A stretch of 64,000 nt of DNA from CAZNKU01 sp045654805 (GTDB taxonomy: Bacteria > Bacillota > Clostridia > Monoglobales > Firm-18). Location of the stretch: NCBI GenBank assembly GCA_045654805.1, contig JAZOOD010000010.1:58177-122176 (forward strand), written 5' to 3'. The notes below the pieces were generated by a model. That model was not told the DNA's origin and made no database searches. It saw only the letters and a program-made list of their open reading frames with translations. Shown here one piece after another: positions 25,347 through 33,877 of this stretch (its first letter is position 1; each line of letters opens with the position of its first letter). The position numbers and the translations under genes are program-made.

Positions 25347-26813
25347 TTAAAACAAATCTGAAGAATCAACAACAAGAATTTCGTCGCTTCCCCTTACCTC
25401 AAATGCCCATTTAACATATGCTCTGCCATCATTATCAAAGTTATAGCACTTATAAACATCATCAATAACCATACCGGTATTCCCATATTCTTCATAGAGG
25501 GTATCTATTGCAAGATGAACAGGTCCGTTTTCCTTTTTCTTATCCATTTCACTAATCTGTGATAGGTGAATTACGAACTTTGTAATATATCCTTCTTCAA
25601 CTTCTGCCACAATGGCGTTATTACAGGTGTTTTGAAAATTTATGGCTATACCATTATATACATTATCTATTTTAACAGTATATTTGTTGCTCTTTTTATC
25701 TACAAGGTCTGAAACGACCTGAAAATCCAGATTACCAGCATCAATATCAGCTTCATTCCATACAAGCCCTGCAACATTCAAAACATCACACACCGCCTGA
25801 TAACATCCCAAACTTCCATCTGACATCTTAAGTCCGTTTTCTCTGGAAACAGCACTGTATTCAATAGTACCGTCGGAATAAAATTTTATGGTAGCATTAT
25901 TTTCAACAAAGATAATTGTTCCATCGTTTTGTACTTTTTTTCTCAAAAGACTAGCATTATGTCCGAAAATTGATAGAGCTCTTTCAGAAAATGCTTCAAG
26001 TTCATCTGAACTTTCAAAGATATTTTCCGTCATAAGAACAAACTCCCTCTCAACCTCTGTGGGAATTGTAAGTAACGCAAGTGGTGAAAAAGACACATTT
26101 CGCTGTACCTCATCCTCCGCTACAGTTGAGGTATCAAGGTTAATTTCAAAAGCAAAAGCATCGTTTTGTTGCTTTTGATAAGTGCAATCCTCAATAAAGC
26201 TCACAAGGCCCGAAACATCAGAAGAAAATTTGTGTTCTACCACAGTATTGTTTGTTTCATCAAGCATACAAATAGTACAGGTCTCGGTTAGTTCATCCGG
26301 AATTAGAATAAATCCCGAAAAATTCGATGTTTGTCTGAATTTTTCTGCTGAGCCTGTCATACCGTAAAGCTTATTGATATTATCCGTATCCATTATATAT
26401 CCGTAATCTACATACAATGACTTTGTTTTGAAAAGATTTTTCCATTCATCATATGTAATTTCACTTACGGTAACGCTTGCTTCCTTTAAATCTGCCATAA
26501 TAACTTCTATAAACTGTATCGCGTCATTATAATAATCCGACTCTTTAAGATAAACCTCTCTTGCACCGCCACCGTTAACAATAATCCTCCTCGGTTTCAT
26601 AGCCTTTTTATATAGCTGTTCACCGGTAATATTCCGATTGTCTTTATCAAAAAAAGATGTAATTGTTCTGACAAAAGCAGAATTTCTAAAGGAATCCATA
26701 ACCCCGTATCCCGCCGGCCACAGATTACTGTCAAACCACATTTGTGCAGTAAGTTGTATGCTGTTTAAAATAAGTAATATTAAGATAAATGATTTTATAC
26801 GCTCTTTGTTCAA
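25347..26813 (-). CDS. yycH: YycH-like two-component regulatory protein
   Basis: 488 residues: one N-terminal membrane anchor (MNKERIKSFILILLILNSI), then the QMWFDSNLWP-like segment found at the start of YycH proteins, and a large extracellular domain with mixed alpha/beta pattern. It acts as a membrane regulator of a histidine kinase in Bacillus. First gene of the yycH-yycI-regulator-kinase group. A terminator of the upstream secreted-protein gene lies only about 27 bases before the start, so the promoter must overlap that hairpin or be read through; I could not assign it. Confidence 0.82.
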   Translation of the reverse strand: MNKERIKSFILILLILNSIQLTAQMWFDSNLWPAGYGVMDSFRNSAFVRTITSFFDKDNRNITGEQLYKKAMKPRRIIVNGGGAREVYLKESDYYNDAIQFIEVIMADLKEASVTVSEITYDEWKNLFKTKSLYVDYGYIMDTDNINKLYGMTGSAEKFRQTSNFSGFILIPDELTETCTICMLDETNNTVVEHKFSSDVSGLVSFIEDCTYQKQQNDAFAFEINLDTSTVAEDEVQRNVSFSPLALLTIPTEVEREFVLMTENIFESSDELEAFSERALSIFGHNASLLRKKVQNDGTIIFVENNATIKFYSDGTIEYSAVSRENGLKMSDGSLGCYQAVCDVLNVAGLVWNEADIDAGNLDFQVVSDLVDKKSNKYTVKIDNVYNGIAINFQNTCNNAIVAEVEEGYITKFVIHLSQISEMDKKKENGPVHLAIDTLYEEYGNTGMVIDDVYKCYNFDNDGRAYVKWAFEVRGSDEILVVDSSDLF

Positions 26814-26839
26814 ATTTTTCGCAAATCCTTTCTAAAAAC

Positions 26840-26869
26840 AAAGCTGTGCAGCATACGCAACACAGCTTT
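26840..26869 (-). terminator. Terminator after the small secreted protein gene
   Basis: AAAGCTGTG (26840-26848) pairs with CACAGCTTT (26861-26869), a perfect 9-base stem with a 12-base loop. On the minus strand it is followed by GTTTTTAG. It stands between the secreted-protein gene and yycH. Confidence 0.75.
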
Positions 26870-26882
26870 AAACAATCAATAT

Positions 26883-27326
26883 TTATCTTGTGGGTACCTG
26901 TGTAACATTAATTATCGCATTATTTAATGTACTCATAAAGCTTGAACCAAGATATGTGATTTCAAGAGGTACAGTCTGATTGGAACTACCTGCCTCGGCA
27001 TAACAAATTAAAGCATTTTTACCCTTTGCAAGTGTAATCTTTTTAAAAAACAAACCACTTGCACCTATTGTCCACGTATAATCAGACTTCTTATATACAT
27101 CCCCATTATATATATACATTGTAACAACAGCACCCGGACGTCCATAACCAGAAATGATATAAGACATATCAAAAGTAGCAGACTTATCCGTAGGTGGATT
27201 TGTGATTACAATGATATTATTTGAATTGCCTGTTGATGTGGAATAAAGCACATCCGGAGCAGCATATACAGCCACAGATGATGCAATAGTCAAAATACAG
27301 ATTAAAGCCATAATTTTTTTAAACAT
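26883..27326 (-). CDS. Small secreted protein of unknown function
   Basis: 147 residues with a clear Sec signal peptide (MFKKIMALICILTIASSVAVYA, cleavage after AYA-type motif near residue 22). The mature part is about 125 residues of alternating beta-strand pattern with an Ig-like look: paired hydrophobic strands, YIISGYGRPGAVVTMYIYNG, and a final VPLEITYLG strand. I do not recognise a named family; bacterial Ig-like or GLUG-type surface domains show the same pattern. It has its own promoter and terminator, so it is a single-gene unit. It has no cell-wall anchor and is probably released or loosely bound. Confidence 0.75.
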   Translation of the reverse strand: MFKKIMALICILTIASSVAVYAAPDVLYSTSTGNSNNIIVITNPPTDKSATFDMSYIISGYGRPGAVVTMYIYNGDVYKKSDYTWTIGASGLFFKKITLAKGKNALICYAEAGSSNQTVPLEITYLGSSFMSTLNNAIINVTQVPTR

Positions 27327-27375
27327 TATTAAACCCTCCCATCAAGGAATTATAATTATACACCTATACATATAT

Positions 27376-27404
27376 ATTATAATACAATAATTCAAAAAAA
27401 CCAA
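27376..27404 (-). promoter_or_regulatory. Promoter of the small secreted protein gene
   Basis: On the minus strand, -35 TTGGTT (27399-27404), 17-base spacer, -10 TATAAT (27376-27381). The -35 box is imperfect. It lies 50 bases upstream of the start codon. Confidence 0.5.
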
Positions 27405-27517
27405 TTACAGAAATATTACAATTTTGTTACAATTTTAAATATCCATAAATTGGAAGAATATTTAGGTGTTTTAAAGTTAAAATAGTAATATAAAAAGTTT
27501 AAAAAGGGGTGTAAAAA

Positions 27518-27718
27518 TTGGATTTCATATCTTTGTTGCTTGTTATTATCGGTGCAATAAACTGGGGAAGCATAGGTATTTTCGGTTTTGATATAGTAGG
27601 CGCACTTTTCGGCGGGCAAGGATCAATTATCAGCCGAGTAATATTCACACTCGTAGGCCTTGCAGGATTGTGGGCAATAACATTTTTGTTCAGAGACAAA
27701 ACGCATTATATGAAATAA
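27518..27718 (+). CDS. DUF378 family small membrane protein
   Basis: 66 residues with two membrane helices. The N-terminal helix carries the family pattern IGAINWGSIGIFGFD; a glycine-rich loop (FGGQGS) and a second helix follow. The start is a TTG at 27518, supported by an AAAGGGGTG site 6 bases upstream; no ATG fits. Its function is not known (YuzA-type). It is a single gene, with a perfect hairpin immediately at its stop codon. Confidence 0.85.
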   Translation: MDFISLLLVIIGAINWGSIGIFGFDIVGALFGGQGSIISRVIFTLVGLAGLWAITFLFRDKTHYMK

Positions 27719-27740
27719 GGGCTGAAATCAGCCCTTATTT
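27713..27740. terminator. Bidirectional terminator between DUF378 and ABC-F genes
   Basis: A perfect 13-base inverted repeat, AAATAAGGGCTGA (27713-27725) with TCAGCCCTTATTT (27728-27740). It includes the DUF378 stop codon and lies 10 bases from the end of the convergent ABC-F gene. Confidence 0.85.
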
Positions 27741-27749
27741 ACATATTGA

Positions 27750-29666
27750 TTATTCTTCCTGTTTTTTCGCAAGTTGTGCAGAATAGTCTTCCCACAACTC
27801 ATAAAGCTTTTCAAGCTTTTCCTTGTGCTCCTCTATACCTTTGGTAATTTCCATACTTTTTTCGAAGTCCGTAGCATTTTCCGGCAACATAAGCTGTTTC
27901 TCCAAATCACAAACTGCCTGCTCCGTCATTTCTATTTCTGTTTCCGCTTTTGTTATTGCATTTTTTAGCTTTCGAACTTCCGATTCATATTGCTTTTGAG
28001 CCTTGTAATCTAATTTAGAATGGCTTTCTTTTATCTTTTCTTCACCGGATACTGCTGACATTTTTTTCATCTGTGAAAAATATGTATAATCACCGTCATA
28101 TTTTTTCACGCTGTTATTTTCCATATAATAAATTTTGCCGGCTAATTTATTTATAAAATAACGGTCGTGCGATATCACAAGCATAGTACCGTCATAACCC
28201 AAAAGCGCATCTTCCAACGCTTCACGCGATTTAATATCAAGATGGTTGGTGGGTTCGTCAAGTATTAAAAAATTAGAGCCCGAAAGCATCAGCTTTATAA
28301 GCGCTATTCTTGCCCGCTCTCCACCACTTAGACTGCTGACGGGAGTGAATACATCGTCATTCTTAAACAAAAATGCCGCCATAGCATTGCGAACCTCTGT
28401 TTGCGTCATTGACGGATAGGTGTCCCACACCTCATCTATAGCATCCTTTTCAAGAGACAAATCCTGTTGTTTCTGGTCAAAATAACCTATTTCAATATTT
28501 GTCCCGATTTTGCATTCACCCTCAATCGGTGCTATATCTCCTGTTATGATTTTAAACAAAGTGGTTTTTCCGCATCCATTTGCACCAAGCAAAAATACTC
28601 TTTCCCCTCTGTTTATCTCAACATCTGTATTCTCAAAAAGTAATTTTTCGTCAAAAGCCATTTTGAGGTTTTTACATCTTAAAACCTCAGTACCTCCCAT
28701 TGTTTTTACTTTAAAATTAAATTTTATGTTCTCGTTATATACTTCAGGCTTTTCCAAATCTTTCTCAAGCCTTTCAATCTGTTTTTGCTTGCTTTCGGCA
28801 GTTTTAATATTTTTCTCTCTGTTCCAGCGTCTTTGCTGTTCTATTATTCCCTCTATACGATTAATTTCTCTTGTGGTATTTTCGTAATTACGAAGCAACG
28901 TTTTTTCCCGTTCCTCTTTTTGTTTTACATAAGTGGAATAATTGCCGTTATATGCTGTAAGCTTGTTATTTTCAAGCTCAAAAGTCTTATTTGTAACCCT
29001 GTCAAGAAAATATCTGTCGTGGGAAATTATAATAAACGCCCCTTTATAGTCACGTAAAAAGTCTTCTAACCATTCAGTGGACTCAATATCAAGGTGATTA
29101 GTAGGCTCGTCAAGAAGCAACAGGTTACTTTCGCCAAGAAGTAACTTGCACAAAATAACCCTTGTCTGTTGCCCTCCGCTCAGACTGGAAAATTCCATTT
29201 CAAACTCATTTTCCTTAAACCCCAATCCCAAAAGACTCGCCCTCGCAATATTTTTGTAAACAAATCCTCCCTGTTTTTCATACTTTTCATTTAAAATATG
29301 CTGTTCCTCCGTAAGCTTTGCAAGATCGCCTACACCATTTGTAATTTGGCTTTCAATAGATTTAAGGCGATTTTCAATATCTGTAAGAGGTCTATATACA
29401 GTCATAATCTCTGCCCACAAGGTTTTTTCCGTATTCATTTCAGCATGCTGCTGCATATAACCCACATTTGCCTCTTTATTTTTAAATATTTCTCCTCCGT
29501 CAGGCAAAATCTCCTCCGTCAGCATTTTAAACAACGTAGTCTTGCCCGTACCATTTGCCCCTACAAAGCCGATTTTGTCATTGTTTTCAATGCTGAATGA
29601 CACTTTGTCAAACAAAACTCTGGTACCAAATTCTTTTTTTAAATTTGATGTATTAATTAAAATCAT
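27750..29666 (-). CDS. ABC-F family ATP-binding protein
   Basis: 638 residues with two ABC domains and no membrane part. It has Walker A GANGTGKTT near residue 35-43 and LGANGCGKTT in the second half, LSGGQ and LSGGE signatures, DEPTNHLD in both halves, a linker (about 245-310) rich in charged residues, and a C-terminal coiled coil (about 560-638). Such proteins act on ribosomes; this domain layout fits the YdiF/Uup housekeeping type, with no sign of an antibiotic-resistance (ARE) subfamily. It has its own promoter. Confidence 0.92.
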   Translation of the reverse strand: MILINTSNLKKEFGTRVLFDKVSFSIENNDKIGFVGANGTGKTTLFKMLTEEILPDGGEIFKNKEANVGYMQQHAEMNTEKTLWAEIMTVYRPLTDIENRLKSIESQITNGVGDLAKLTEEQHILNEKYEKQGGFVYKNIARASLLGLGFKENEFEMEFSSLSGGQQTRVILCKLLLGESNLLLLDEPTNHLDIESTEWLEDFLRDYKGAFIIISHDRYFLDRVTNKTFELENNKLTAYNGNYSTYVKQKEEREKTLLRNYENTTREINRIEGIIEQQRRWNREKNIKTAESKQKQIERLEKDLEKPEVYNENIKFNFKVKTMGGTEVLRCKNLKMAFDEKLLFENTDVEINRGERVFLLGANGCGKTTLFKIITGDIAPIEGECKIGTNIEIGYFDQKQQDLSLEKDAIDEVWDTYPSMTQTEVRNAMAAFLFKNDDVFTPVSSLSGGERARIALIKLMLSGSNFLILDEPTNHLDIKSREALEDALLGYDGTMLVISHDRYFINKLAGKIYYMENNSVKKYDGDYTYFSQMKKMSAVSGEEKIKESHSKLDYKAQKQYESEVRKLKNAITKAETEIEMTEQAVCDLEKQLMLPENATDFEKSMEITKGIEEHKEKLEKLYELWEDYSAQLAKKQEE

Positions 29667-29700
29667 TATGCAAATTCCCTTTACTTAAACAATTGCTATC

Positions 29701-29729
29701 ATTATACATCAAAAAGTCAGGAAAATCAA
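29701..29729 (-). promoter_or_regulatory. Promoter of the ABC-F gene
   Basis: On the minus strand, -35 TTGATT (29724-29729), 17-base spacer, -10 TATAAT (29701-29706), 35 bases before the start codon. Confidence 0.65.
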
Positions 29730-29731
29730 TA

Positions 29732-30982
29732 TTATTCTTTAATTCGCAGATTTGCATTAAGAGCCGAAAGCCTTTGAACAAAATTCTCGTATCCACGCTC
29801 AATATGATGAATATTCTCTATGACTGTTTCGCCACTTGCACTAAGCCCTGCTATAACCAATGCTGCACCTGCGCGTAAATCTGTTGCCTGTACGGTAGCT
29901 CCCGTGAGCCGTTCTTTACCTTCTACTACTGCTGTTCTTCCATCAATTTTTATATTTGCTCCCATCCTTCCAAGTTCCGGTACGTGCATAAATCTGTTTT
30001 CAAAAACAGTTTCTACAACCATGCTTGTCCCCAGTGCACTGCTCATAAGGGCAACATATGGCGCCTGTAAGTCCGTGGGAAACCCTGGATAGGGCATTGT
30101 CTTAATATCCGCCGCTTTTGCCCCGCAGCTTGCATCTATAATCAGGCTTTCTTTGTTGATTTGTGTAGAAATTCCGCATTCCTCAAGCTTGGCTATAACA
30201 GGCTTTAAATGGTCTGTTATAACATTCTTTATAACTATTGACCCCTTTGTTGCCGTTGCTGCAAAGGCAAACGTTCCTGCCTCTATTCTGTCGGGTATAA
30301 CTCTGTGAGTTACTCCGTTTAAGCGCTCCACACCCTCTATTTTCACAGTATCTGTTCCTGCTCCCGTCACCTTTCCTCCCATCGCATTTATAAAATCTGC
30401 AAGATTGACAATTTCAGGCTCTGCTGCCGCATTTTCAATAGTTGTTATCCCACGGGCAAGAGAGGCCGCCATAATTATATTTTCTGTGGCACCTACACTG
30501 GGAAAATCAAGGTAAATTTTTGCCCCTCTAATATTTGGGCAAACCGCCTCCACATAACCGTGACCCTTTTCGATTTTTGCACCCATAGCCACAAAGCCCT
30601 TGAGATGCAAATCAACAGGCCTTGCTCCAATTTGACAACCTCCTGGTAATGGAATTTTTACCCGTCCTGTCCTTGCAAGCAAGGGACCAACGACCAAAAA
30701 CGATGCCCTCAATTTATTAACTGTTTCATAAGACATTACATCACTTTGTAAATCCTTTGCATACACTTCATAAACATTATTTCTTGCATTTATACTGCAA
30801 CCAAGACAATTTAAAAGCTCACACATATTTCGTATATCCAAAAGATTTGGGACATTAAAAATCTTGCAGCAATCCTCTGTTAATAAAGTTGCTGCAAGTA
30901 TTGGTAACGCCGCATTTTTTGAACCATTTATTTCAACCTCTCCATTTAAAGGTACTCCGCCGTTTATAACATATTTTTTCAA
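29732..30982 (-). CDS. murA: UDP-N-acetylglucosamine 1-carboxyvinyltransferase
   Basis: First committed step of peptidoglycan synthesis (phosphoenolpyruvate plus UDP-GlcNAc). It has 416 residues with Lys22 in NGSKNAALPIL, the catalytic and fosfomycin-reactive Cys116 in PGGCQIGARPVDLH, and the C-terminal DLRAGAALVIAGL segment. All key residues are present, so it is predicted active and fosfomycin-sensitive at the target level. The gene follows a TPR gene by 80 bases, a stretch holding an inverted repeat that covers its Shine-Dalgarno site. Clostridia often carry two murA copies; which one this is cannot be told. Confidence 0.95.
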   Translation of the reverse strand: MKKYVINGGVPLNGEVEINGSKNAALPILAATLLTEDCCKIFNVPNLLDIRNMCELLNCLGCSINARNNVYEVYAKDLQSDVMSYETVNKLRASFLVVGPLLARTGRVKIPLPGGCQIGARPVDLHLKGFVAMGAKIEKGHGYVEAVCPNIRGAKIYLDFPSVGATENIIMAASLARGITTIENAAAEPEIVNLADFINAMGGKVTGAGTDTVKIEGVERLNGVTHRVIPDRIEAGTFAFAATATKGSIVIKNVITDHLKPVIAKLEECGISTQINKESLIIDASCGAKAADIKTMPYPGFPTDLQAPYVALMSSALGTSMVVETVFENRFMHVPELGRMGANIKIDGRTAVVEGKERLTGATVQATDLRAGAALVIAGLSASGETVIENIHHIERGYENFVQRLSALNANLRIKE

Positions 30983-30989
30983 AAATTAA

Positions 30990-31040
30990 CAGTCCTTTCA
31001 AGAGTATTCATATTATTCATTATACCCCTGCAAAGGACTG
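30990..31040 (-). promoter_or_regulatory. Inverted repeat that covers the murA Shine-Dalgarno site
   Basis: CAGTCCTTT (30990-30998) and AAAGGACTG (31032-31040) are perfectly complementary 9-base arms, 33 bases apart. On the minus strand the second arm contains AAAGGA, the likely ribosome binding site of murA, 10 bases before its ATG. The fold would hide it. It could also be a weak terminator of the TPR transcript, but no T-run follows. Confidence 0.4.
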
Positions 31041-31062
31041 CTATACCATTATTTTTAAATTG

Positions 31063-31818
31063 TTATACTAATTTCGAAATGTCCTCTCCACACTCTTCAA
31101 GATAGTCCAGAATATCACGGCGTGTTATCATCGACAGGAATGAAAATCTCGAATTCAATGCTTTTTTCAAAAGTTCAATTCCTTCTTCCCTTTTACCTTT
31201 GTTTTCAATAAGATACCTGCCATATTCATAGTAACCTTCAGGGAATTTAGGGTCCATTCCAAGTAATTCTTTATAATATCTTTCTGCATTTTCATAATCA
31301 CCTAATCTAAGATAAGTATAGGCAAGGTTGTCAACAATAATGTCATTTTCCTTGTTATACTCATACCCTTCAAGGTTATATTCCAAAGCTCTGTTTAAAT
31401 TGCCGCTGTGGATGTACATATATCCAAGACTGCCGTACGTAGTTGTAGATACATAGTGATTATGTACATACTCAAGCATCTCAATAGCATCAGCAATCTC
31501 GCCCCTTTTCCACGCCACCAAAGCGTGGGATTCCTTGAGTTTTGCCCTTTCTTCGGGCTTTAATTTATCCATACCGATAAGATTAAAAAGCTTATTTGCC
31601 TCGTCAATATCCCCTTCCTTCAAAGTAAGATAAGCATACCTTATACGGTGTTCAAGCTTCATCTTTCCGATTTTTGATGCAATTTTGTACATTTTAAGCC
31701 CCTGCTCCGTATGCCCAAAAGCATACCTGTACTGTGCAATTACAGCAATAATATTACTTCGGTTTTTTGAAATATAAAATAATAAAATTAATGTTGTTAA
31801 AAGTGCTACTATGTGCAT
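31063..31818 (-). CDS. Membrane-anchored tetratricopeptide repeat protein
   Basis: 251 residues. An N-terminal hydrophobic segment (about 1-18) anchors the protein; the rest is built of 34-residue helical repeats with TPR residues (for example VDNLAYTYLRLGDYENAERYYKELLGMDP around 160-190, and YGSLGYMYIHSGNLNRALEYNLEGYEYN before it). Likely a protein-protein scaffold facing the cytoplasm. Its own promoter precedes it. Partners are unknown; adjacency to murA is suggestive but not proof of a cell-wall role. Confidence 0.82.
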   Translation of the reverse strand: MHIVALLTTLILLFYISKNRSNIIAVIAQYRYAFGHTEQGLKMYKIASKIGKMKLEHRIRYAYLTLKEGDIDEANKLFNLIGMDKLKPEERAKLKESHALVAWKRGEIADAIEMLEYVHNHYVSTTTYGSLGYMYIHSGNLNRALEYNLEGYEYNKENDIIVDNLAYTYLRLGDYENAERYYKELLGMDPKFPEGYYEYGRYLIENKGKREEGIELLKKALNSRFSFLSMITRRDILDYLEECGEDISKLV

Positions 31819-31847
31819 AATACCCTCCGAACATACTTTTTTTGAAT

Positions 31848-31876
31848 ATTATAACATTAAATACTCCTAAATTCAA
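31848..31876 (-). promoter_or_regulatory. Promoter of the TPR gene
   Basis: On the minus strand, -35 TTGAAT (31871-31876), 17-base spacer, -10 TATAAT (31848-31853), about 30 bases before the start codon. Confidence 0.65.
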
Positions 31877-31937
31877 TATATCATTGTCCCTTTTACAATA
31901 AATATGTAATTATTTTTTACAAATTTCAAAAATTATA

Positions 31938-31966
31938 TTGACAAAACGTCAAAAAAATTATACTAT
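31938..31966 (+). promoter_or_regulatory. potABCD promoter with overlapping palindrome
   Basis: -35 TTGACA (31938-31943), 17-base spacer, -10 TACTAT (31961-31966), 35 bases before the potA start. The -35 box is the left arm of an inverted repeat, TTGAC-AAAAC-GTCAA (31938-31952), placed where a repressor would block RNA polymerase. No regulator gene is next to the operon. Confidence 0.7.
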
Positions 31967-32000
31967 TGTGATATTGAAAAAACTGAAAGGGGTTTGATAA

Positions 32001-33053
32001 ATGAAACAAGATGTTATACGTTTAGAAAACGTAAGTAAATCATTTGATGACGAAAAAGTTTTGAATTCAGTAAGTCTGTCAATTAAAAAGAATGAATTTT
32101 TCACGTTGCTTGGGCCGAGTGGTTGCGGCAAAACCACTATGCTAAGAATTATCGGAGGCTTTGAAAAAGCTGATGATGGCAACGTTTTTTTTGATGGAGT
32201 TAATATAAATGAATTGCCTGCAAATAAAAGAAATCTTAACACAGTTTTTCAAAAATATGCACTATTCCCCCATATGAATGTCTATGAAAATGTTGCATTT
32301 GGCTTAAAAATCAAGAAAACGCCAAAGAATATAATAGATAAAAAAGTTAAAGAAATGCTTGCGCTTATCAATCTTAAAGGATTCGAAAAACGTTCAGTAA
32401 CTTCGTTAAGCGGTGGTCAGCAACAACGTGTTGCTATAGCCCGTGCTCTTATAAACGAACCGGAAGTATTACTGTTGGACGAACCATTGGGAGCCCTTGA
32501 CCTTAAACTTAGAAAAAGTATGCAGACAGAACTAAAAAAAATACAGCAAAGACTTGGTATAACATTTATATATGTTACACACGACCAAGAGGAAGCTCTT
32601 ACAATGTCTGACACCATTGTAGTTATGAAAAATGGTGTTATACAGCAAATGGGCAGTCCGGTTGATATTTATAACGAACCTACAAATGCCTTTGTTGCAG
32701 ATTTTATAGGTGAAAGTAATATAATAGACGGCATTATGAAAAAAGATTTACTGGTCAACTTTGCAGGCAAGGACTTTGTCTGCGTTGACAAAGGTTTTGA
32801 CGAAAATGAAGCCGTAGATGTAGTTATACGACCTGAAGACATTAAAATCGTGGAAAATCCGGAAGGTGCAATGCTTGAAGGTCACGTTGATTCTGTCATT
32901 TTCAAAGGCGTACACTACGAGATGAAAATTTCTTCGGATAATTATATATGGACAGTACATTCTACCAAAATGGCTCCTGCGGACAGTTTTGTGGGAATGA
33001 ATATATATCCGGATGATATACACATTATGAGAAAGGCGGATACGACGGAATGA
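32001..33053 (+). CDS. potA: Spermidine/putrescine ABC transporter ATP-binding protein
   Basis: 350 residues. The ABC ATPase domain has Walker A GPSGCGKT (38-45), LSGGQQQR, LLDEPLGALD and a switch histidine (VTHDQEE). A C-terminal TOBE-type domain (about 270-350) with VIRPEDIKIV is typical of PotA. It energises uptake of spermidine and putrescine together with PotB, PotC and PotD. First gene of the operon; its stop overlaps the potB start (ATGA). Confidence 0.95.
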   Translation: MKQDVIRLENVSKSFDDEKVLNSVSLSIKKNEFFTLLGPSGCGKTTMLRIIGGFEKADDGNVFFDGVNINELPANKRNLNTVFQKYALFPHMNVYENVAFGLKIKKTPKNIIDKKVKEMLALINLKGFEKRSVTSLSGGQQQRVAIARALINEPEVLLLDEPLGALDLKLRKSMQTELKKIQQRLGITFIYVTHDQEEALTMSDTIVVMKNGVIQQMGSPVDIYNEPTNAFVADFIGESNIIDGIMKKDLLVNFAGKDFVCVDKGFDENEAVDVVIRPEDIKIVENPEGAMLEGHVDSVIFKGVHYEMKISSDNYIWTVHSTKMAPADSFVGMNIYPDDIHIMRKADTTE

Positions 33054-33877
33054 AAAAGTCTGTTTCAGCTTACCCATATGCAGTATGGGCAATACTCTTT
33101 ACCGTTATTCCGTTGATTATGGTCCTGATATACAGCGTATATGACCAGTCTTCAGGTACATTTACGCTGGAATATATTAAAAAATGTTTTGAACCTGAAT
33201 ATTTAAAGGTTATACTTTATTCCTTTAAAGTTGCACTTTATTGCACAGTTTTGTGTCTTATTATAGGATACCCTGTTGCAATGATACTTGCAAAAACAAC
33301 ATTTAAGCAAAAAAGCACCTTGCTTTTTTTGGTAATAGCCCCTATGTGGATGAACTTTCTTCTTCGCACATATGCCTGGCTTACAATTTTGGAGAACAAC
33401 GGAATATTAAACAGAATACTTGGGATTTTCAACCTTGGTCCGTACCAATTTTTGTATAATGAAGGTGCGGTATTGCTTGGTATGGTATACAACTATTTGC
33501 CATTTATGATTTTACCTATATACACTGCCCTTGAAAAGCTTGACAACAATGTTATACAAGCATCATACGACCTTGGCGCTAGTAAATCCCAGACATTTAC
33601 GCGTGTAGAATTACCTCTTAGTATGCCCGGAGTATATTCCGGCATAGCTATGGTATTTATGCCAGCCGTTACTACCTTTGTTATCTCGAAGCTTCTGGGT
33701 GGCGGACAGCAGGCCATGATAGGTAATGTTATAGAAAAACAATTTTTAGAAATGGGAAGCCGTTCATCATTTGGTTCGGCATTATCCCTTTTACTTATTG
33801 TTGTGATACTTGTTTCTATGACAGTGTCAGACAAGCTTAATCCTGACGATAACTCAGAAGGAGGCGGTTTGTTTTGA
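33050..33877 (+). CDS. potB: Spermidine/putrescine ABC transporter permease
   Basis: 275 residues with six membrane helices and the EAA-type cytoplasmic loop (ASYDLGASKSQTFTRVELPLSMPGV around residue 180-205) that contacts PotA. Start ATG at 33050 overlaps the potA stop by four bases; the end overlaps the potC start. Length and order fit PotB of the PotABCD system. Confidence 0.94.
   Translation: MKKSVSAYPYAVWAILFTVIPLIMVLIYSVYDQSSGTFTLEYIKKCFEPEYLKVILYSFKVALYCTVLCLIIGYPVAMILAKTTFKQKSTLLFLVIAPMWMNFLLRTYAWLTILENNGILNRILGIFNLGPYQFLYNEGAVLLGMVYNYLPFMILPIYTALEKLDNNVIQASYDLGASKSQTFTRVELPLSMPGVYSGIAMVFMPAVTTFVISKLLGGGQQAMIGNVIEKQFLEMGSRSSFGSALSLLLIVVILVSMTVSDKLNPDDNSEGGGLF

Noticed and set aside
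22802..26813. Calling the two-component pair WalR-WalK because of YycH/YycI
   Set aside because: The kinase lacks the PAS/HAMP layout and large outer domain of WalK and the operon ends with a phosphate transporter; a PhoPR-like name is safer, and no symbol is given.
27750..29666. ABC-F protein as an antibiotic resistance factor
   Set aside because: The linker and C-terminal coiled coil fit the housekeeping YdiF/Uup type; no sign of an ARE subfamily motif and no resistance-type leader peptide.
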